Of a stretch of 64,000 bases of DNA, positions 10,590 through 22,699 are shown in pieces. Every line of letters starts with the position of its first letter. Within the stretch, counting starts at the first letter, position 1. Both the position numbers and the translations under genes were made by a program. The notes under the pieces are model-generated. The model worked only from the letters and a program-made list of their open reading frames with translations, had not been told where the DNA came from and searched no databases. The DNA is from Arion vulgaris (Eukaryota > Mollusca > Gastropoda > Stylommatophora > Arionidae), in assembly GCA_020796225.1 (NCBI GenBank), contig CM036754.1, forward strand, positions 20,526,867 through 20,590,866, given 5' to 3'.

Positions 10590-13500
10590 GACCTTCGTTT
10601 ACAAATGGCGCTGAGCGAATGTGTTTGTTAAGGCCAGCAATAAATTTTGATCACTTCATCTTGCTTCCGTGGCCTGGATTTCTACTTTTCCTTCATTTGG
10701 ACGCAGAAAAATTGTCTATTCATGGATATATTATTCATGGATATATTTTGTGGTGTAGTTAAGAGACTCAGAAGTACGATGGTGACCGATCAGAATTGCG
10801 ATCACTACCGACACACACTTTCGCTTATGTGTTAAATACGGGTCCGGGTAGGCAGGACCCTTAAGCTCAGAAAGGCAATCTGCCTATGGTAGGAGGATTC
10901 CAGAAATAAAATCTCAACCGCAGTCGGAAGATGCATGCCTAAGCTGCACGGAATAAAAACGCGCAATCTACGCACTACAACCAACTATGCAATCAACACT
11001 ACCCGGTAGGTGTCATATTTACAGGTCGAAACCAGGTAGGTTCAACACCGGGCCCCATCCTCCAAACACAACAGCAACCACAATTCCTCACACTCTCAGA
11101 TTGACCAGAGAGGACGAGAGTAAACACACGGGTCAAGCTTTGAAAATAATGCAGTGGAACGCGGAAGGCGTCAAAAACAAAAAAATAGAGCTGCAAAACT
11201 TCCTGAAGGAGCATGAGATCGATGTATGCTGCATCCAAGAAACACATCTTACCAGACACACAGATTCTCTATTAGAGGCTATGAAATCTTCCAAGATAGG
11301 GAAGACCGACCCCAAGGGGAGTCATAACTGCCATCAAAAACAGGTTCTCAGCCTGGGAAATGCATCGCTCCCAATCAACCGACACAGAGGCGATAACCAT
11401 CTGCCTAAAAACAAATGACAAAGAAATCACAATTTGCAACATATATTCACCACCAAACAAATTTATCCACCTAAACAACATACAACCAAACACAGAAAAC
11501 TGGATAATAGTTGGAGATTTCAACAGCCATTCTCCAAGCTGGGGTACTCTGACCTAAATGTAAAAGGAGAGGAAGTAGAAGACTTCATCATCAACAACAG
11601 TCTTGTTCTCCTAAACAAACCTGATGACCCACACTCATACTACTCCCGACCTTGGAGAACAACCAGCAACCCCTAGCAATAGCGACTGAAGATGTTGAAA
11701 AATTCACAAGTCGAAGTGTGTGCAATCAACTAGAGGGCAGTGACCATAAACCCATAATAATCTCCATGAAAGGACAGAGGAACACCCCAAAGGGAACACT
11801 CACCCCCAGCTGAAACTATAAGAAAGCAAATTGGAATATCTTCTCTCACACCTAGAAGCCATTAAGAACTATGAAAATAAAGAAAATAGCCCTAAACTCC
11901 AAACATTCAACAACTGGGTTCTAGATGCAGCAAAAATAAGCATACCAAGAGGAAGAAGGAAGACTACTGGCCCTATTGGTCCCCTAAACTGAAGAGCTTC
12001 ACGCTGAACTCAGCATCCAAAGAGAAAACATGGAAGCAGACTCCACAGATGAAAATGTTACTCTACACAACAAGACAAAGGCAATATTTACCAAAGAAAA
12101 GAAGAAAAGCATGAGAGACAGTTGGTATGAAAACTGCCTCCTAAATCTAGAGAAAGACACTAAAAAACTATGGAACCTCAAAAACCCTAAATGGTGACAG
12201 GACAGAAAGGACAAAACTGTGCTACACACAGACACAGGATTTGTCACCGGCAGACCTACTAGCTAGAACCTATCAATCGGAAAGTCAAGTCCAAATTCAA
12301 CAGGCAAGAAAAAGGAAGTTAAAAACCAGTCAAAGCAACTATTGAATAGTCTTAACTCTACAATCCCAACAGACAGCATGACAGCTATGTTTACCTGCAG
12401 GAGCTAGAAGATCAAATAAAAAGCTAAAGGAGAAAAAGGCACCTGGAGCGGATGGAACTACCAATGAATTCCTTAAACACCTTGGTCCTCTTGGCAAAGG
12501 TTTTCTTCAGCATTTCAACCAGAGCTGGAAAACTGGTCAAGTTCCATCAACCTGAAGGAGCACACATGTACCCTATCTTGAAACCAGGCAAGGACAAAAT
12601 GACCCAAAGAGCTATAGACCCATCAGCCTTCTCAGCTGTGCAGGGAAATTGATGGAGAGGCTAGTAAACAGGAGACTGACATGGTACCTAGAAACCAATT
12701 CATTGCTCACCCCCACCCAGACCGGATACAGACAAAACAGAAGCACAGAGGACCAACTGGCTTACATCACCCAGGACATTGAAAACGCCTTCCAGAAAAG
12801 AAAGAAAGTAACAGCCATATTCTTTGACCTGTCCCGGCATTTGATACGGTATGGCACGATGGCCTAATGCTGAAAGTCCTACAAACAGGAGTCTCCCACA
12901 ACATGTTCTCCTGGATCAGAAACTCCTCTCCCAACGACAGCCAGAGTAAAATAGACAACCACTTCAGCAAGATGCAAAAAGTGAAGGAAGGAGTTCCACA
13001 GGGCAGTGTGATAGCACCAACGCTATTCCTAATATACATAAGTGACATCACCAAATCTGCCCTGCTGCCCCAGAAGGTTTCAAACAGCCTACAAGTAGAC
13101 GACTTGCAATCTGGACAGCTGCAGAACACACTCAAAAAACATCCTATCTACTACAAAAACAGTGGAAAAAGTGGAGAACTGACAAAAAGCTGGGGCCTCA
13201 AAATTAATACACAAAACCACAGCAACTGTTTTTCCCTCTCCCCACACAAGGAAAAAGTATTCATCAATTTATAAAACAAACAATACCCCAAACAGATACA
13301 CCCACCTTCCTTGAATCACCTAGACAGCAGACTTACCTGGAAGCCAAACATAGACAAAATTCAAAGAAAAGCCGACAAAGACTTGCTGTGATGAAGAAAC
13401 AAGCTGGCTAAATTTGTCCTGGAGCAAATTCAAAATATTAAACCAAGTCTACACGGGAGCAGTAAGACCCATCATGGAATATGACTCCAGCTCTTGGACA

Positions 13501-14720
13501 ACAGCAGCCAAAACAAACACACAGAAACTAGACAAGGTACAAAACATGGGCCTAAGAATAACTCTGGGAGCAATGAAAAGCAGTCCTATCATAGAAATGG
13601 AAAACCGAGACATAGAGCCTCTAGAACTCCGTAGAAAATTTAAACACTCACCCAGTTTGAAAACTAAACGGCTAAAAGAACACCCTCTACACACAAAATT
13701 CCAAGAGAAAACAAAAACAGACTTGCAAGGAAAAGTCCCAACCATCTGGCCAGAGAATTTAATATGCAACATACAGACATCCTAGAAACTGACCCAGAAA
13801 TGGGAACCATAATACCAGAGCCATGGATACGCTCACAAAAAATGGCCCAAATACACCTAGAAGTCTCAGGAATAATCTCAAAAAAATACAAACAAAACAG
13901 AGCAAGAGCCATTTCACTCCAAATGCTACGAGAGCAATACCCCACCAGCACATGGACACGTGTTCACAGATGACTCAGTTACAGATGCTACCAGAAAGGG
14001 AGGCAGCGGAATCTACATCACTCACCCTCAAGGAAACACAGAAACACACTCTCTGGCAGCAGGAGAAACATGCACTAATTTTAGAGCAGAGGCAACAGCC
14101 CTTCTTGCAGCTATACAGATTCTCAACGACCAGCAAAAAATATTGCAATCTTTAGCGATTCAAGATCTGTTCTCCAGGCTATCTCATGTCCCAGACAAGA
14201 CAAGCTCATTCAGGACATACTGCAAAATATCAGCTTGCTGTCAAAAAATCTGAACTGGTCTTACAGTGGATACCAGCTCACTGTGGCATACCAGGAAACG
14301 AAAAGGCTGACAAACTCGCAAAGGCTGGGGGAGCCTAACACAACACCACCCAACACAAAAGTTTTACAGAAGCAAAGACTTCCTGAAACAATACAGGAAA
14401 TGATCTGGAGAAAAACAAATGGAGGATACAACCCAGAGCACAACAGTATAAATACACTAAACAGAAAAGCACAGACCACAGTCTTCAGACTTAGAACAGG
14501 ACACTGCAGTCTCAGAGCACACCTCCACAGAATGAGTCTCAGGGACTCGGCAGCCTGCACCTGTGGAGCACCAAAGCAGTCCTCAGAGCACATCCTGCAA
14601 GACTGCCCTAGTCTGAGTAGTGAGAGATTGGAGATCTGGCCAACAGAAACAACACTACAAGACAAACTATGACACATACCTGAGTAGTCGAAGCAAAAGT
14701 TGATCGCAGAAGAAGAAGAA
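10590..14720 (+). mobile_element. LINE-F, near full-length non-LTR element
   Basis: A 4.13-kb insertion bounded by a perfect 12-bp TSD ggtggactcaga at 10578-10589 and 14721-14732. The order is a 5' untranslated region of about 0.5 kb, AP-type endonuclease, reverse transcriptase, RNase H, a cysteine-rich C-terminal block and a tail gatcgcagaagaagaagaa. This domain order fits the I group of LINEs (known for the family); the clade is an inference. No separate ORF1 was recognised. Partial copies are at 17164-17764 and 44957-45960. Confidence 0.88.
11100..14672 (+). pseudogene. Dead ORF2 of LINE-F (endonuclease-RT-RNase H)
   Basis: This polyprotein would nick target DNA, copy the element RNA and remove RNA from hybrids. 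Endonuclease: KIMQWNAEGVKNKKIEL and IDVCCIQETHL (about 11140-11250) and VGDFNSHSPSWG (11512-11547). Reverse transcriptase: LTPTQTGYRQNRSTEDQLAY (about 12706-12765), then EGVPQGSVIAPTLFLIYISD (about 12988-13047). The catalytic [FY]ADD box is changed to LQVDDL (13090-13107), so two conserved positions are lost. RNase H: HVFTDDS...FRAEATALLAAIQIL (13958-14115) and a late QWIPAHCGIPGNEKADKLA-like stretch broken by frameshift (about 14260-14325). C-terminal: RTGHCSLRAHLHRM with AACTCGAPKQSSEHILQDCP. The frame changes many times, so no active protein is possible. Confidence 0.85.
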
Positions 14721-14732
14721 GGTGGACTCAGA

Positions 14733-15744
14733 TCACATGGGCTGAATTTACGCAAGTTATTTTGGTGGACAAAAACCCACACTAGACCACTTGAAAACTA
14801 CATACATCTTTAGTCGATATATGATTAATCTAACAATAAAATGCAAATGACATGAATGAATTAATAGTCAGTTTTTTTTTCTTGTGGGGCTCATATGTTG
14901 CCAACGAGTGTTGCAGTGGTGTGATCTGAGTGCCTATTCAGCTTTTTGGTTCAATTAGAGTTATGAAATTAAAATACTACAATCAATCATTCATAATCAT
15001 ATATATATTATATCATAAGAATATGTTTACATATTAATAGAACTAATACTAACCTACCACTAACCACCCTAAGTCAGTAGATGAGTAAGTGTCAACGACA
15101 CACACTACTCCACAGTGAGAGTTGACATCTTAATGACTTAATCATACACGATACTCAGGCCAGTCTGCAAAATACTGACACTCAGACTCAACTGTACTCA
15201 GTTAACTCAGTACCGTACCACTGCTGTGTACACACTGTACTGTACTGTTCACCACTCAGACCACTGTGTTAGTTTTTTACTCAACTTAAAAACTTACTGT
15301 CAGTGTAGTGTTGGACTGTTTCAACTCGGTCAACTGTTTGCATTTCCTTTACTCCTCAAACTTTAAGGTTGCTCGTCTATTATTTGTCCACATGCAACGA
15401 AAAAGGGTGTGCGATGGCAACAATACCTAAATTCTAGAATACTTGCAAATTACTTTGTGGTAGTGGTCGGTCACGGATATCATTTTGAATATTTATCAAT
15501 TTGTTGTACTTTTATTGATGTCTAAAAGTTTGATTCCTAGTTGTGGAACAAAAACCCTAATTATGAAACATTCTTCATCCGGTTAGCAGGTTTGAAGATC
15601 AGTGACATCACAATTAACAAGGGGGCGGTGAGTAGCCGCATTTCGTAAGTCCTGGCCTTGTAAATGATTTGATGCAATATAAAATATCGTTACCCTTTTA
15701 GCTGTCGACTTCTCTAATGGGATCGACAACGGTATTTTCTCATT
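14733..15744. other. No gene recognised
   Basis: It holds short repeats of actgtactc-like motifs (15140-15330) but no recognised gene or interspersed family. Confidence 0.4.
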
Positions 15745-16060
15745 CCAGTCGAATGCTGAAAATTCCATGGACAGCGGAGAAAACAAATGATGGGGTTTTT
15801 AAACTGGTCTGCACACAAAGAAACTTTATCATAAAAATCAATCAAGGTTATTCGGGCATATATGCGAAGAAAAGATTTTAAACATTTGGTGACAACGTGA
15901 AAATTCAGGAAGAGGAGATCGGGAAGTATTGGAAGAAGATGTTGGATGTCAGACATCGTGGTTCGACAAAAAATCGACGTCAGAACTGATTAATTGCATC
16001 AGGGAGAAAAAGTTGTGGAGAAACATGATCGCCTACACCGGCGGGACATGCCATTTCGTT
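15745..16060 (+). mobile_element. LINE-M 3' fragment
   Basis: It parallels 33040-33365 (MLKIPWTAKKT...LVTTGKIQCRRDRRR...LDTRSTLELI). It starts abruptly at the MLKIPW region and ends near gacatgcca, with several stops in frame. Confidence 0.7.
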
Positions 16061-16167
16061 TATTAAATCGAATGTTTCTATCTGCACTATATTTATTTAA
16101 GTTGAACCAGATTCATACCAACATCAGGCTAGTATAGTTGAGAATTTTGACATTGGGAAATATCAGT

Positions 16168-17163
16168 AGGCCCTATGCATTGCCTAATGCTGTTAGAATT
16201 CGCAAGTAATCATAGCCTAAACCTTACAAAAAACATGTATTTCCCCATTAGGTTCTCGAGAAGAATAGCACGGCATGCACCTAACACATACATTCATAAT
16301 CAGATTGATTCTATACTCGTCTCTAAAAGATTTAACTGTAGCATGAATATCGCCTACGTTTTTCCTTGGCAACATATGGTTGTGAGACATGAACCATTGA
16401 CAAAGCGACTGAGAAGATCATTAATAGCTTTGAATGCAAATGCTATAGAAGAGTACTAAGAACATCATGGACAGAGAAAAAAACAAATGCTACTGTTCTG
16501 CAACAGCTTGATATTAAAGAGAATTGGCTATTAAAAAACATAAAATCAAGGAAGATTAAATATTTCGGACACATCAAACGACATGAGTGCTCAGAGAAGA
16601 TAATTTTGGAGGGTATAGTGAATGGAAGAAGAATGAGAGGAAGACCTAGAAGACGATGGATGCAATATATCATCGACGATCTGAGAATGACTGCTGCTGA
16701 CGCCGGTCAACTTGCACAGAACAGTTTTTCATGGAACAAAGTTACGGAAGGGACAAACTACTTGATAATGATGATGAATAAAGCTGTGACGAGAACTTTT
16801 CCTGGAGCAAACATTAATACTGACCACAACATGATAGTGACATCGATTAAACTAACACACACAAAAACTATAATTCAATCAAATGTGATAGATTGGGATT
16901 TAACTTAAACTGAAAGATCCGGATATTTCGGAATTCTTCGAGACAACGGTTGGAGGAAATCTGCAGCTCTAATATTTTTGGTGAATGATATTAACTCGAT
17001 TACAAAAGATACAAAGGCCTACGCTTGAATAGCACGAAGACAGAAGTTATGATCATCTGACAAGGAAGATTTTGTCAAAATGATCCATCAAAGTGAATTA
17101 GATGAAGCTAAGTCAAGTCCATCAATTTAACTATTTTGAAACCCTGATAACATCAGATCTGGA
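16168..17163 (+). mobile_element. LINE-M endonuclease/RT fragment, split by LINE-C
   Basis: At 16184-16348 it encodes the endonuclease segment LLEFASNHSLNLT...QIDSILVSKRFNCSMN. The same domain resumes at 16774 with KAVTRTFPGANINTDHNMIV, the catalytic SDH-like region. A decayed RT C-terminal part (LNSTKTEVM, FNYFETLITSD-like) follows to about 17163. Endonucleases of this type are often annotated as craniofacial development protein 2-like, but here it is a retrotransposon. Confidence 0.75.
16350..16773 (+). mobile_element. LINE-C 3' end inserted in LINE-M
   Basis: A 5'-truncated LINE-C: SRKIKYFGHIKRHECSEKII, RGRPRRRWMQYIIDDLRMTA and a terminal tgataatgatg tail. A 7-bp TSD atgaata is at 16343-16349 and 16774-16780. 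Removing it rejoins the LINE-M endonuclease frame (CSMN followed by KAVTRTFPGAN), which confirms both borders. Confidence 0.88.
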
Positions 17164-17764
17164 GAACGGGACAAAAGCTGGGGCCTAAAAATTTAAACCC
17201 ACACAAAAACCACAGCAACTTTTTTTTCCCTCTCCTCCACAAGGAAAAAGTATCCATCAATTTAGAAAACGAAACAATACCCAAACAGATACACCCACCT
17301 TCCTTGGAATCACCCCAGACACAGACTTACTCTGAAGCCAAACATAGACAAAATTCAAAGAAAAGCGTACAAAGACTTCTTGGGTGAAAAAAGCGGCGCA
17401 AAATTTTTCCTGGGGCAAATTAAAAAAATTAAAAGTCTAAACAGTAAGACCCATCATGGAATATGACTCCAGCTCTTGGACAACAGCAGCCAAAACAAAC
17501 ACACAGAAACTAGACAAGGTACAAAACATGGGTCTAAGAATAACTCTAGGAGCAATGAAAAGCAGTCCTATCATAGAAATGGAAAAAAACTGCAGACATA
17601 GAGCCCCTAGAACTCCGCAGAAAATTTAAAACACTCACCCAGTTTGAAAAACTAAAACGGCTAAAAAAACACCTCTAACACAAAAATTCCAAGAGAAAAC
17701 AAAAAAAAGACTTGCAATGAAAATCACCTCTAGAATAGGTCAGACAAAAACATAATTTCAGAAC
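17164..17764 (+). mobile_element. LINE-F internal fragment
   Basis: Near-identical in order to LINE-F at about 13174-13740 (KLGLKINTQ-like, TDTPTFLGI, RPIMEYDSSSWTTAAKTNTQ, LRITLGAMKSSPIIEME), but with many small indels. It starts inside the RT domain and stops before RNase H. Confidence 0.8.
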
Positions 17765-17775
17765 ATTAAAGCATT

Positions 17776-19236
17776 CTTCTTCTTCTTCTTTTTTTCGTCA
17801 CACTGCTACCGGGTTGTTGCCCAGTGTCGTGGTTTTCTGTTTTGTCTTGCGCTGTTCTGGTGGCTTGTGTGATTGTTATCTTTGCTCTTTCACAGGATGC
17901 TGCCACGCCATCTAACCATCTTTTCCGTGGTCTTCCTCTTGCCTTCTTCCCGATGTTCTGTTGTAGAAGACTCTGCATACTGTGGAGTTTGGATGCATTC
18001 TTATTAAGTGGCCAAACCACTTCATTCTTGTTTATCTATGTAATTCAAGCAAGGTTTTGTGCCAACTTTATTTCTTATGCTGATGTTGGTGATTCTGTCT
18101 TTTCTTGTGTTGTTTGTAACTTTTCTCAGGCAACGCATTTCACATGTAGTTATTTTTGTGACTGCGCTTTGCTCAATGTCCATGTTTGGCTCTGGTAACA
18201 CAAAGTAGGTATAAAAATGCTGTTGATCATTTGTTTCTTAGCTGCCTGTGAAATTTTGGGTGCCTTAACAATGGGCTAGCTGGTAGGTTACAGCATTTGC
18301 TTTGTATTTAGCCTCTATCTCTCTATCTAGTTTTCCGTCTTCCGTGAATATGCTTCCTAAAGATTTGAATTCTTTCACTTGGTTTATTTTAGTGCCATTG
18401 ACATGGATATCTAGATTATTATGTTTTCTTCCCATATTCATTATTTCTGTTTTAGTGTTGTTGATTTTCATGTCATGTTTCACACAATTATTGTTCAAAG
18501 TGTCAATATGATGTTGTAGATCTTGTTCATTTTGATGTATCAGGCACTGATCATCTGCAAAAAGCAGTTCATTTATTTCATCATTATCTGAATTCGACTC
18601 TTGAGTTATTTTATCCATATATGCGATAAAGAGTAGTGGTGAAAGGACACAACCTTGTCTAACACCTGATGTAATGGAGAACCAGTCGGTCATTCCTTCT
18701 GTAGTTCTTACTGTACTCTGGCTATCTTGATATAAGGCCATGATGTTACCTAATAGTTGTCCTTGGACGCCATATTCTTCAAGGATCTTCCATAGTTTGC
18801 ACCTGTTTACTCTATCAAATGCCTTTTCTTGGTCTATAAATATAAGCTGTTTACTTTGATTGTATTCAATTGTTTGTTCGCAGATCTGTCTTAGTGTAAA
18901 TATTGCGTCTGTGCAGCTCTTACCCTCCTAAACCCAAACTGGCTATTGCTTAACTGGGGCTCTATATATGTCTTGCTCTTCGCTCCAATATTTTTGCAAA
19001 CATTTTTCCTATTTGGCTCAAAAGAGAGATACCCCTGTATGTTTCACATTCTCTTTTGTCTCCTTTGTTCTTCCATATTGGGACTATAATAGCTCTCTGC
19101 CAGTCATCTGGAACCTCTTGTGCCTCCCAGGCTATGTTAAAATTCTGGTCAGCCATGTTATTGCTGTTGTCTTACACGCAAGTAACATTTCTGTTGTTAT
19201 ACCATCTATCCCTGCTGCCTTCCTTCTTTTGCTTTG
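17776..19236 (-). mobile_element. LINE-D, 5'-truncated
   Basis: The minus strand encodes the RT palm: WFSITSGVRQGCVLSPLLFI, ELLFADDQCLIHQNEQDLQ (intact FADD) and NNTKTEIMNMGRKHNNLDIH. Upstream, at 18962-19156, lies the finger block DWQRAIIVPIWKNKGDKREC with YRGISLLSQIGK. The C-terminal end has GRPRKRWLDGVAASCERAKI and a (GAA)n tail. A perfect 11-bp TSD attaaagcatt is at 17765-17775 and 19237-19247. A frame break near 18950 shows it is not intact. Sister copies: 22700-23637 and 62747-63168. Confidence 0.9.
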
Positions 19237-19264
19237 ATTAAAGCATTATAAAGGCAATAAGTAA

Positions 19265-20010
19265 TTGTCAACTGGAGTCAGAAAGATAATTTTTCAGCGC
19301 TACATAGAGCTAATACTGACATATGGATGCCAGTCATGGACAATAAATAAACATATATCAAAATCTCTTGAGGTCACAGAGATGTGGTTTTACAGGTGAA
19401 TGCTTAAAACCAGACGAACTGTTAAAATGACTAATGTTGATATGCTGAAATAGGTCGACGCACAGACACAACTTAAAATTAAAAAGGCAATATAAAAAAG
19501 GCAGTCATCATTTCTCGGGCATGTGATGAAAAAGGACAATTTATATCGTTATTGGTTATTGGTTATTGGTTACTAAACTGACGTCATTGCACTCCGGGCA
19601 GACCCATAGGTGCTCAGTCTCCCCAACAGATATCGAAGAGTATGCATACTGATGGTTCCTGTGGCTCGCTGATTAAACACACCTCTCACTCTGCCTCTCA
19701 GGCAATTTATATCACATTATAGCAACTGGTAAAAATCAATGGGGGACGAAACAGAGGAAGACAGAGAGAAAAAATTCTGAACAGTCTGGCTTCTTGGCAC
19801 AGAAGAGTGTAAACATCCGAACTGATAGTCAGTATCAAGGACATACATTTGGGGAGATTAATTATTGTGTACACCAGTCGGCAAGGCACATGAAGATGAT
19901 GACGGATGCAATTCAAAAATCAGTACCAGAAATACTTGGCATAAGAACAGGGGCGTGCCGTACAAAGATACAGAGAGGCGGCGCGGTAAGATGGGGGGTC
20001 AGAAGCAGCT
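19265..20010 (+). mobile_element. LINE-M 3' fragment, split by LINE-K
   Basis: It shows LTYGCQSWTINKHISKSLEV, EMWFYR and FLGHVMKKDN, matching LINE-M at about 32950-33180. It resumes after 19713 with RNRGRQREKILNSLASWHRR-like sequence. It is heavily mutated. Confidence 0.7.
19549..19702 (-). mobile_element. LINE-K, very short 5'-truncated copy
   Basis: 154 bp of the LINE-K 3' end with a tail of about three attggtt units (on the + strand). A perfect 11-bp TSD caatttatatc is at 19538-19548 and 19703-19713. Confidence 0.9.
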
Positions 20011-20258
20011 AAATCAAAATACAATTTGAACCATTCAATAATTAAAAATCTTTACGCAACGCTTTTCTATATTGGTCTTTGTTATCCCGGTATTGATGTA
20101 TAGGATTTATGATTTATCGCACGTCTCTGCATAAGCGCTTTCGGTACCCTTTGATTTCGGTTTCTGGTGCAGGTGCATCGTTGGCGAGCGCGCACCGAAA
20201 GACTCTTGATCTGACAGCGCGAAGTTATTTCTGTTTGTAATATACCGCGCGGCCTCTC
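19973..20258. repeat. GC-rich inverted repeat pair
   Basis: A 16-base arm gagaggcggcgcggta at 19973-19988 pairs with taccgcgcggcctctc at 20243-20258 (15 of 16). The enclosed DNA is CpG-rich compared with the surroundings. No TSD was found, so a transposon origin is only a guess. Confidence 0.35.
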
Positions 20259-21418
20259 CTAAAAGCTGAGGCGACAATTATCACAACAGACAATTGCACG
20301 TGTTACTTGCTGATAGTTCTACTTTGAGCTTACAATTATTGACTATATTTGATTTTAATGTTAGTTTGTCTCGATAACTGGCAGGTGGCGATGATGTGTT
20401 TAAATTAGTAAATCAGACATATAATATATCTGTATCAGAATAATATTTTGCATTTATACTAATTCAGTTTTTGTGTTTAAAAAGTAGATAAGGTAAGAAA
20501 ATTATTGTTTTTTACAGAAACTGTAGAAAATGATTATGTTATGACAACATTGACTCGAGTTAAAAAGTAGCAATTGCATGGACTGGGTATATCTCATGTG
20601 CAGAACGTGTGCCTGTGTGTGATAGATAGAGAATTATTTCAGATGAAACTTTTTTATAAACATTTATTTTATTGACTAAAATATCTTTTATGTTGTTGAA
20701 AGGTAAACTTTGGTGTGTACACTTAGTCTTTCGTGTGCATACTTAGTCTTTCTGTGTACACTTAGTTTTCGTGTGTACACTTAGTAACAAGATGTCTTTT
20801 TGCCCTCAACGTCGTTTAACTGCTGAATAAGTAAGTCATGGATATGCTCCAAAGTCAGGGTTGCCAATTTAGCATTTTTAATGCTAGATTTAGTAAACTC
20901 TGATCTCAGTCTGCGCCAGTAATTCCACCCAACGTTGTCGCATCATTCCTGCTTAGACTTTGCGAATCATGGAGTCACCGAGTATGAAATCACGATGGTA
21001 GTTATGATATACCAACCATGTCAACGTCTCTGTGACCGGTCACACCCCTTCATCCTTAAATTACTCGTTGCTGTCGTGAAAGTTACACTGACCTCTATTA
21101 TTATGTTTTCCCCCTTAACGTTCCGGATAATCCCACGCACGAAAATGTTGGCGAAGGACTAAAGTGACTGTATAATTAGCCAAATCGGTTTCGATGCCAT
21201 TGTCATTCGATAGTGCCCCAACCTCCGTATTAATTAGTAAAAGATTATTTTGCTGAAAGCTTTTCTGAATGGATATAATGGGCATGTGTAGTCTGAAGTT
21301 CAGGAGGCACAGCAAGACACACCTCTCCCGGATCACTCTTGGCAGGTTTCCATACTTTCGCAACAATAACTTTCGCCTGGCTCAGAAATGTCTTGTCTTT
21401 CTTGAGTCTACACTCTTT
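20011..21418. other. No gene recognised
   Basis: It contains the inverted repeat arm above and a small tandem repeat (20712-20787). Weak open frames on both strands near 20.9-21.4 kb have no recognisable domain. Confidence 0.4.
20712..20787. repeat. Short tandem repeat, about 19 bp x 4
   Basis: Four imperfect copies of tgtgtacacttagtctttc. Confidence 0.8.
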
Positions 21419-21600
21419 CTCCTTAGTGAGTTATTCGTGAAGGCGCTATATACATTTCAAGCCCGTATCGGGCTCACCAGTCATCTACGCACACACAGAC
21501 AAACATAACGCAACTACATTCCCTTGGATGAAAATGTGTGTGGTTGTGTGGTCATCATCACCCGTGATGGACAGGCATCATATACACTACACTACCTCTG
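21419..21600 (+). mobile_element. Possible LINE C-terminal zinc-finger tail
   Basis: The stretch FQARIGLTSHLRTHRQT resembles the C2H2-like tail that closes ORF2 of some invertebrate LINEs. No RT sequence is attached, so this rests on one motif. Confidence 0.35.
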
Positions 21601-21978
21601 TTATTTGTGTTCACCTTTTGCGTAAACGACTTTTATCCTTGTATCCACTGTATCTGAGTAGCATTGCCCTTTGATGCGCAGTGTCTGTTGATAATCTTCT
21701 TATATAGCCCAACCATTCATTTGTTCAACAGTTCATTGTTGACATTGTACTTACTTTTTTCCTGATTTCTTAAACCGGTATTTTTCTTATACTCCTATCA
21801 TTCTGCGTAGATACGTTATCTCTGTCTTGACTAATTTTCTACTGTCGTTTGATGTCAACATCCAGGTTTGGCATTTATAACATTGTTAGGAGAAAGATCG
21901 AACTGTACAATGCGTTTTTATTGTACACGGTGGCATGCTTGCAATTCTAAATTGTTGCATTTTTTCCTATGATTCTCT

Positions 21979-22466
21979 TTTTTGTCGAACGTTCCATATC
22001 GACCACTTGTTAAACAACTCTTTGTGATTTGTATGTGATCTGATCCTAAGGGCGATTGTACGGTGTGCTAGTTATGCGCCTATAAGTAGGACAGGGTGAA
22101 ACACATAAAAACAAAGTACTGTAGTTTTACAAAAAAACAATAACAATACATAGCAACTTTTCGTACATAAGGCCTTTATTTAAGTAAAGGATACAAAAGA
22201 AGTGACGAATTTCACTTTTTTCACAGCACATTACTTATAGACTACGACAATAACACTATAACGGTCCTAAAATTCACATAGTTTTACTGCAGTCTTCTCC
22301 TATATCGATAATACTATAAGTAGGATAGCACATCCGATTTCTACAAGGCTTTTTATTTACTAGAGTAGCTTCTCTAGGCCCTACATTAGTCACCTCTTAC
22401 CACATGCCTTGTAGGTAGCAGTGTTGCTAGTCTTTGCTCTTCTTGTGGGCCTCAGCCGGGCGTTCA
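21979..22466 (-). mobile_element. SINE-1 with an internal insertion
   Basis: Reverse SINE-1 in two halves (21979-22094 and 22314-22466). An 11-bp TSD tatgattctct is at 21968-21978 and 22467-22477, inside LINE-E. Confidence 0.85.
22095..22313. mobile_element. 219-bp unclassified insertion in SINE-1
   Basis: It splits SINE-1 and is flanked by a 15-bp duplication of the SINE sequence with one mismatch (ctataagtaggacag 22080-22094; ctataagtaggatag 22314-22328). It has no terminal inverted repeats and no homology to the other families noted here. A TSD of this length suggests retroposition. Confidence 0.75.
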
Positions 22467-22699
22467 TATGATTCTCTCTCTCGCGTTCCCGTTCATATGA
22501 TTCGAGTTGCTTTATTGCATCTATGAGTTTCATTAGTTATTCTTAAATTTGCTGGAAAAAATGCTTCACAGATAAGTAAAATCGTTAACTTGTTTTAATT
22601 GATGTTTCCCTATGAAGATAATGGTAGCGATTTTCTTTCTAGCGAATGTCATTACTTCGGTTTTGTCTATGTTGATTTCCATGTTGCAGACATCGCATG

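Noticed and set aside
10544..10835. Small host gene upstream of LINE-F
   Set aside because: Two overlapping open frames have no motif, and most of the stretch lies in the LINE-F 5' untranslated region.
16184..16908. Host craniofacial development protein 2-like gene
   Set aside because: The endonuclease motifs belong to LINE-M, which is frame-broken, split by LINE-C and followed by RT remnants.
20935..21366. Paired open frames on both strands as a gene
   Set aside because: They overlap each other on opposite strands, and neither has a motif or splice signals linking it to other exons.
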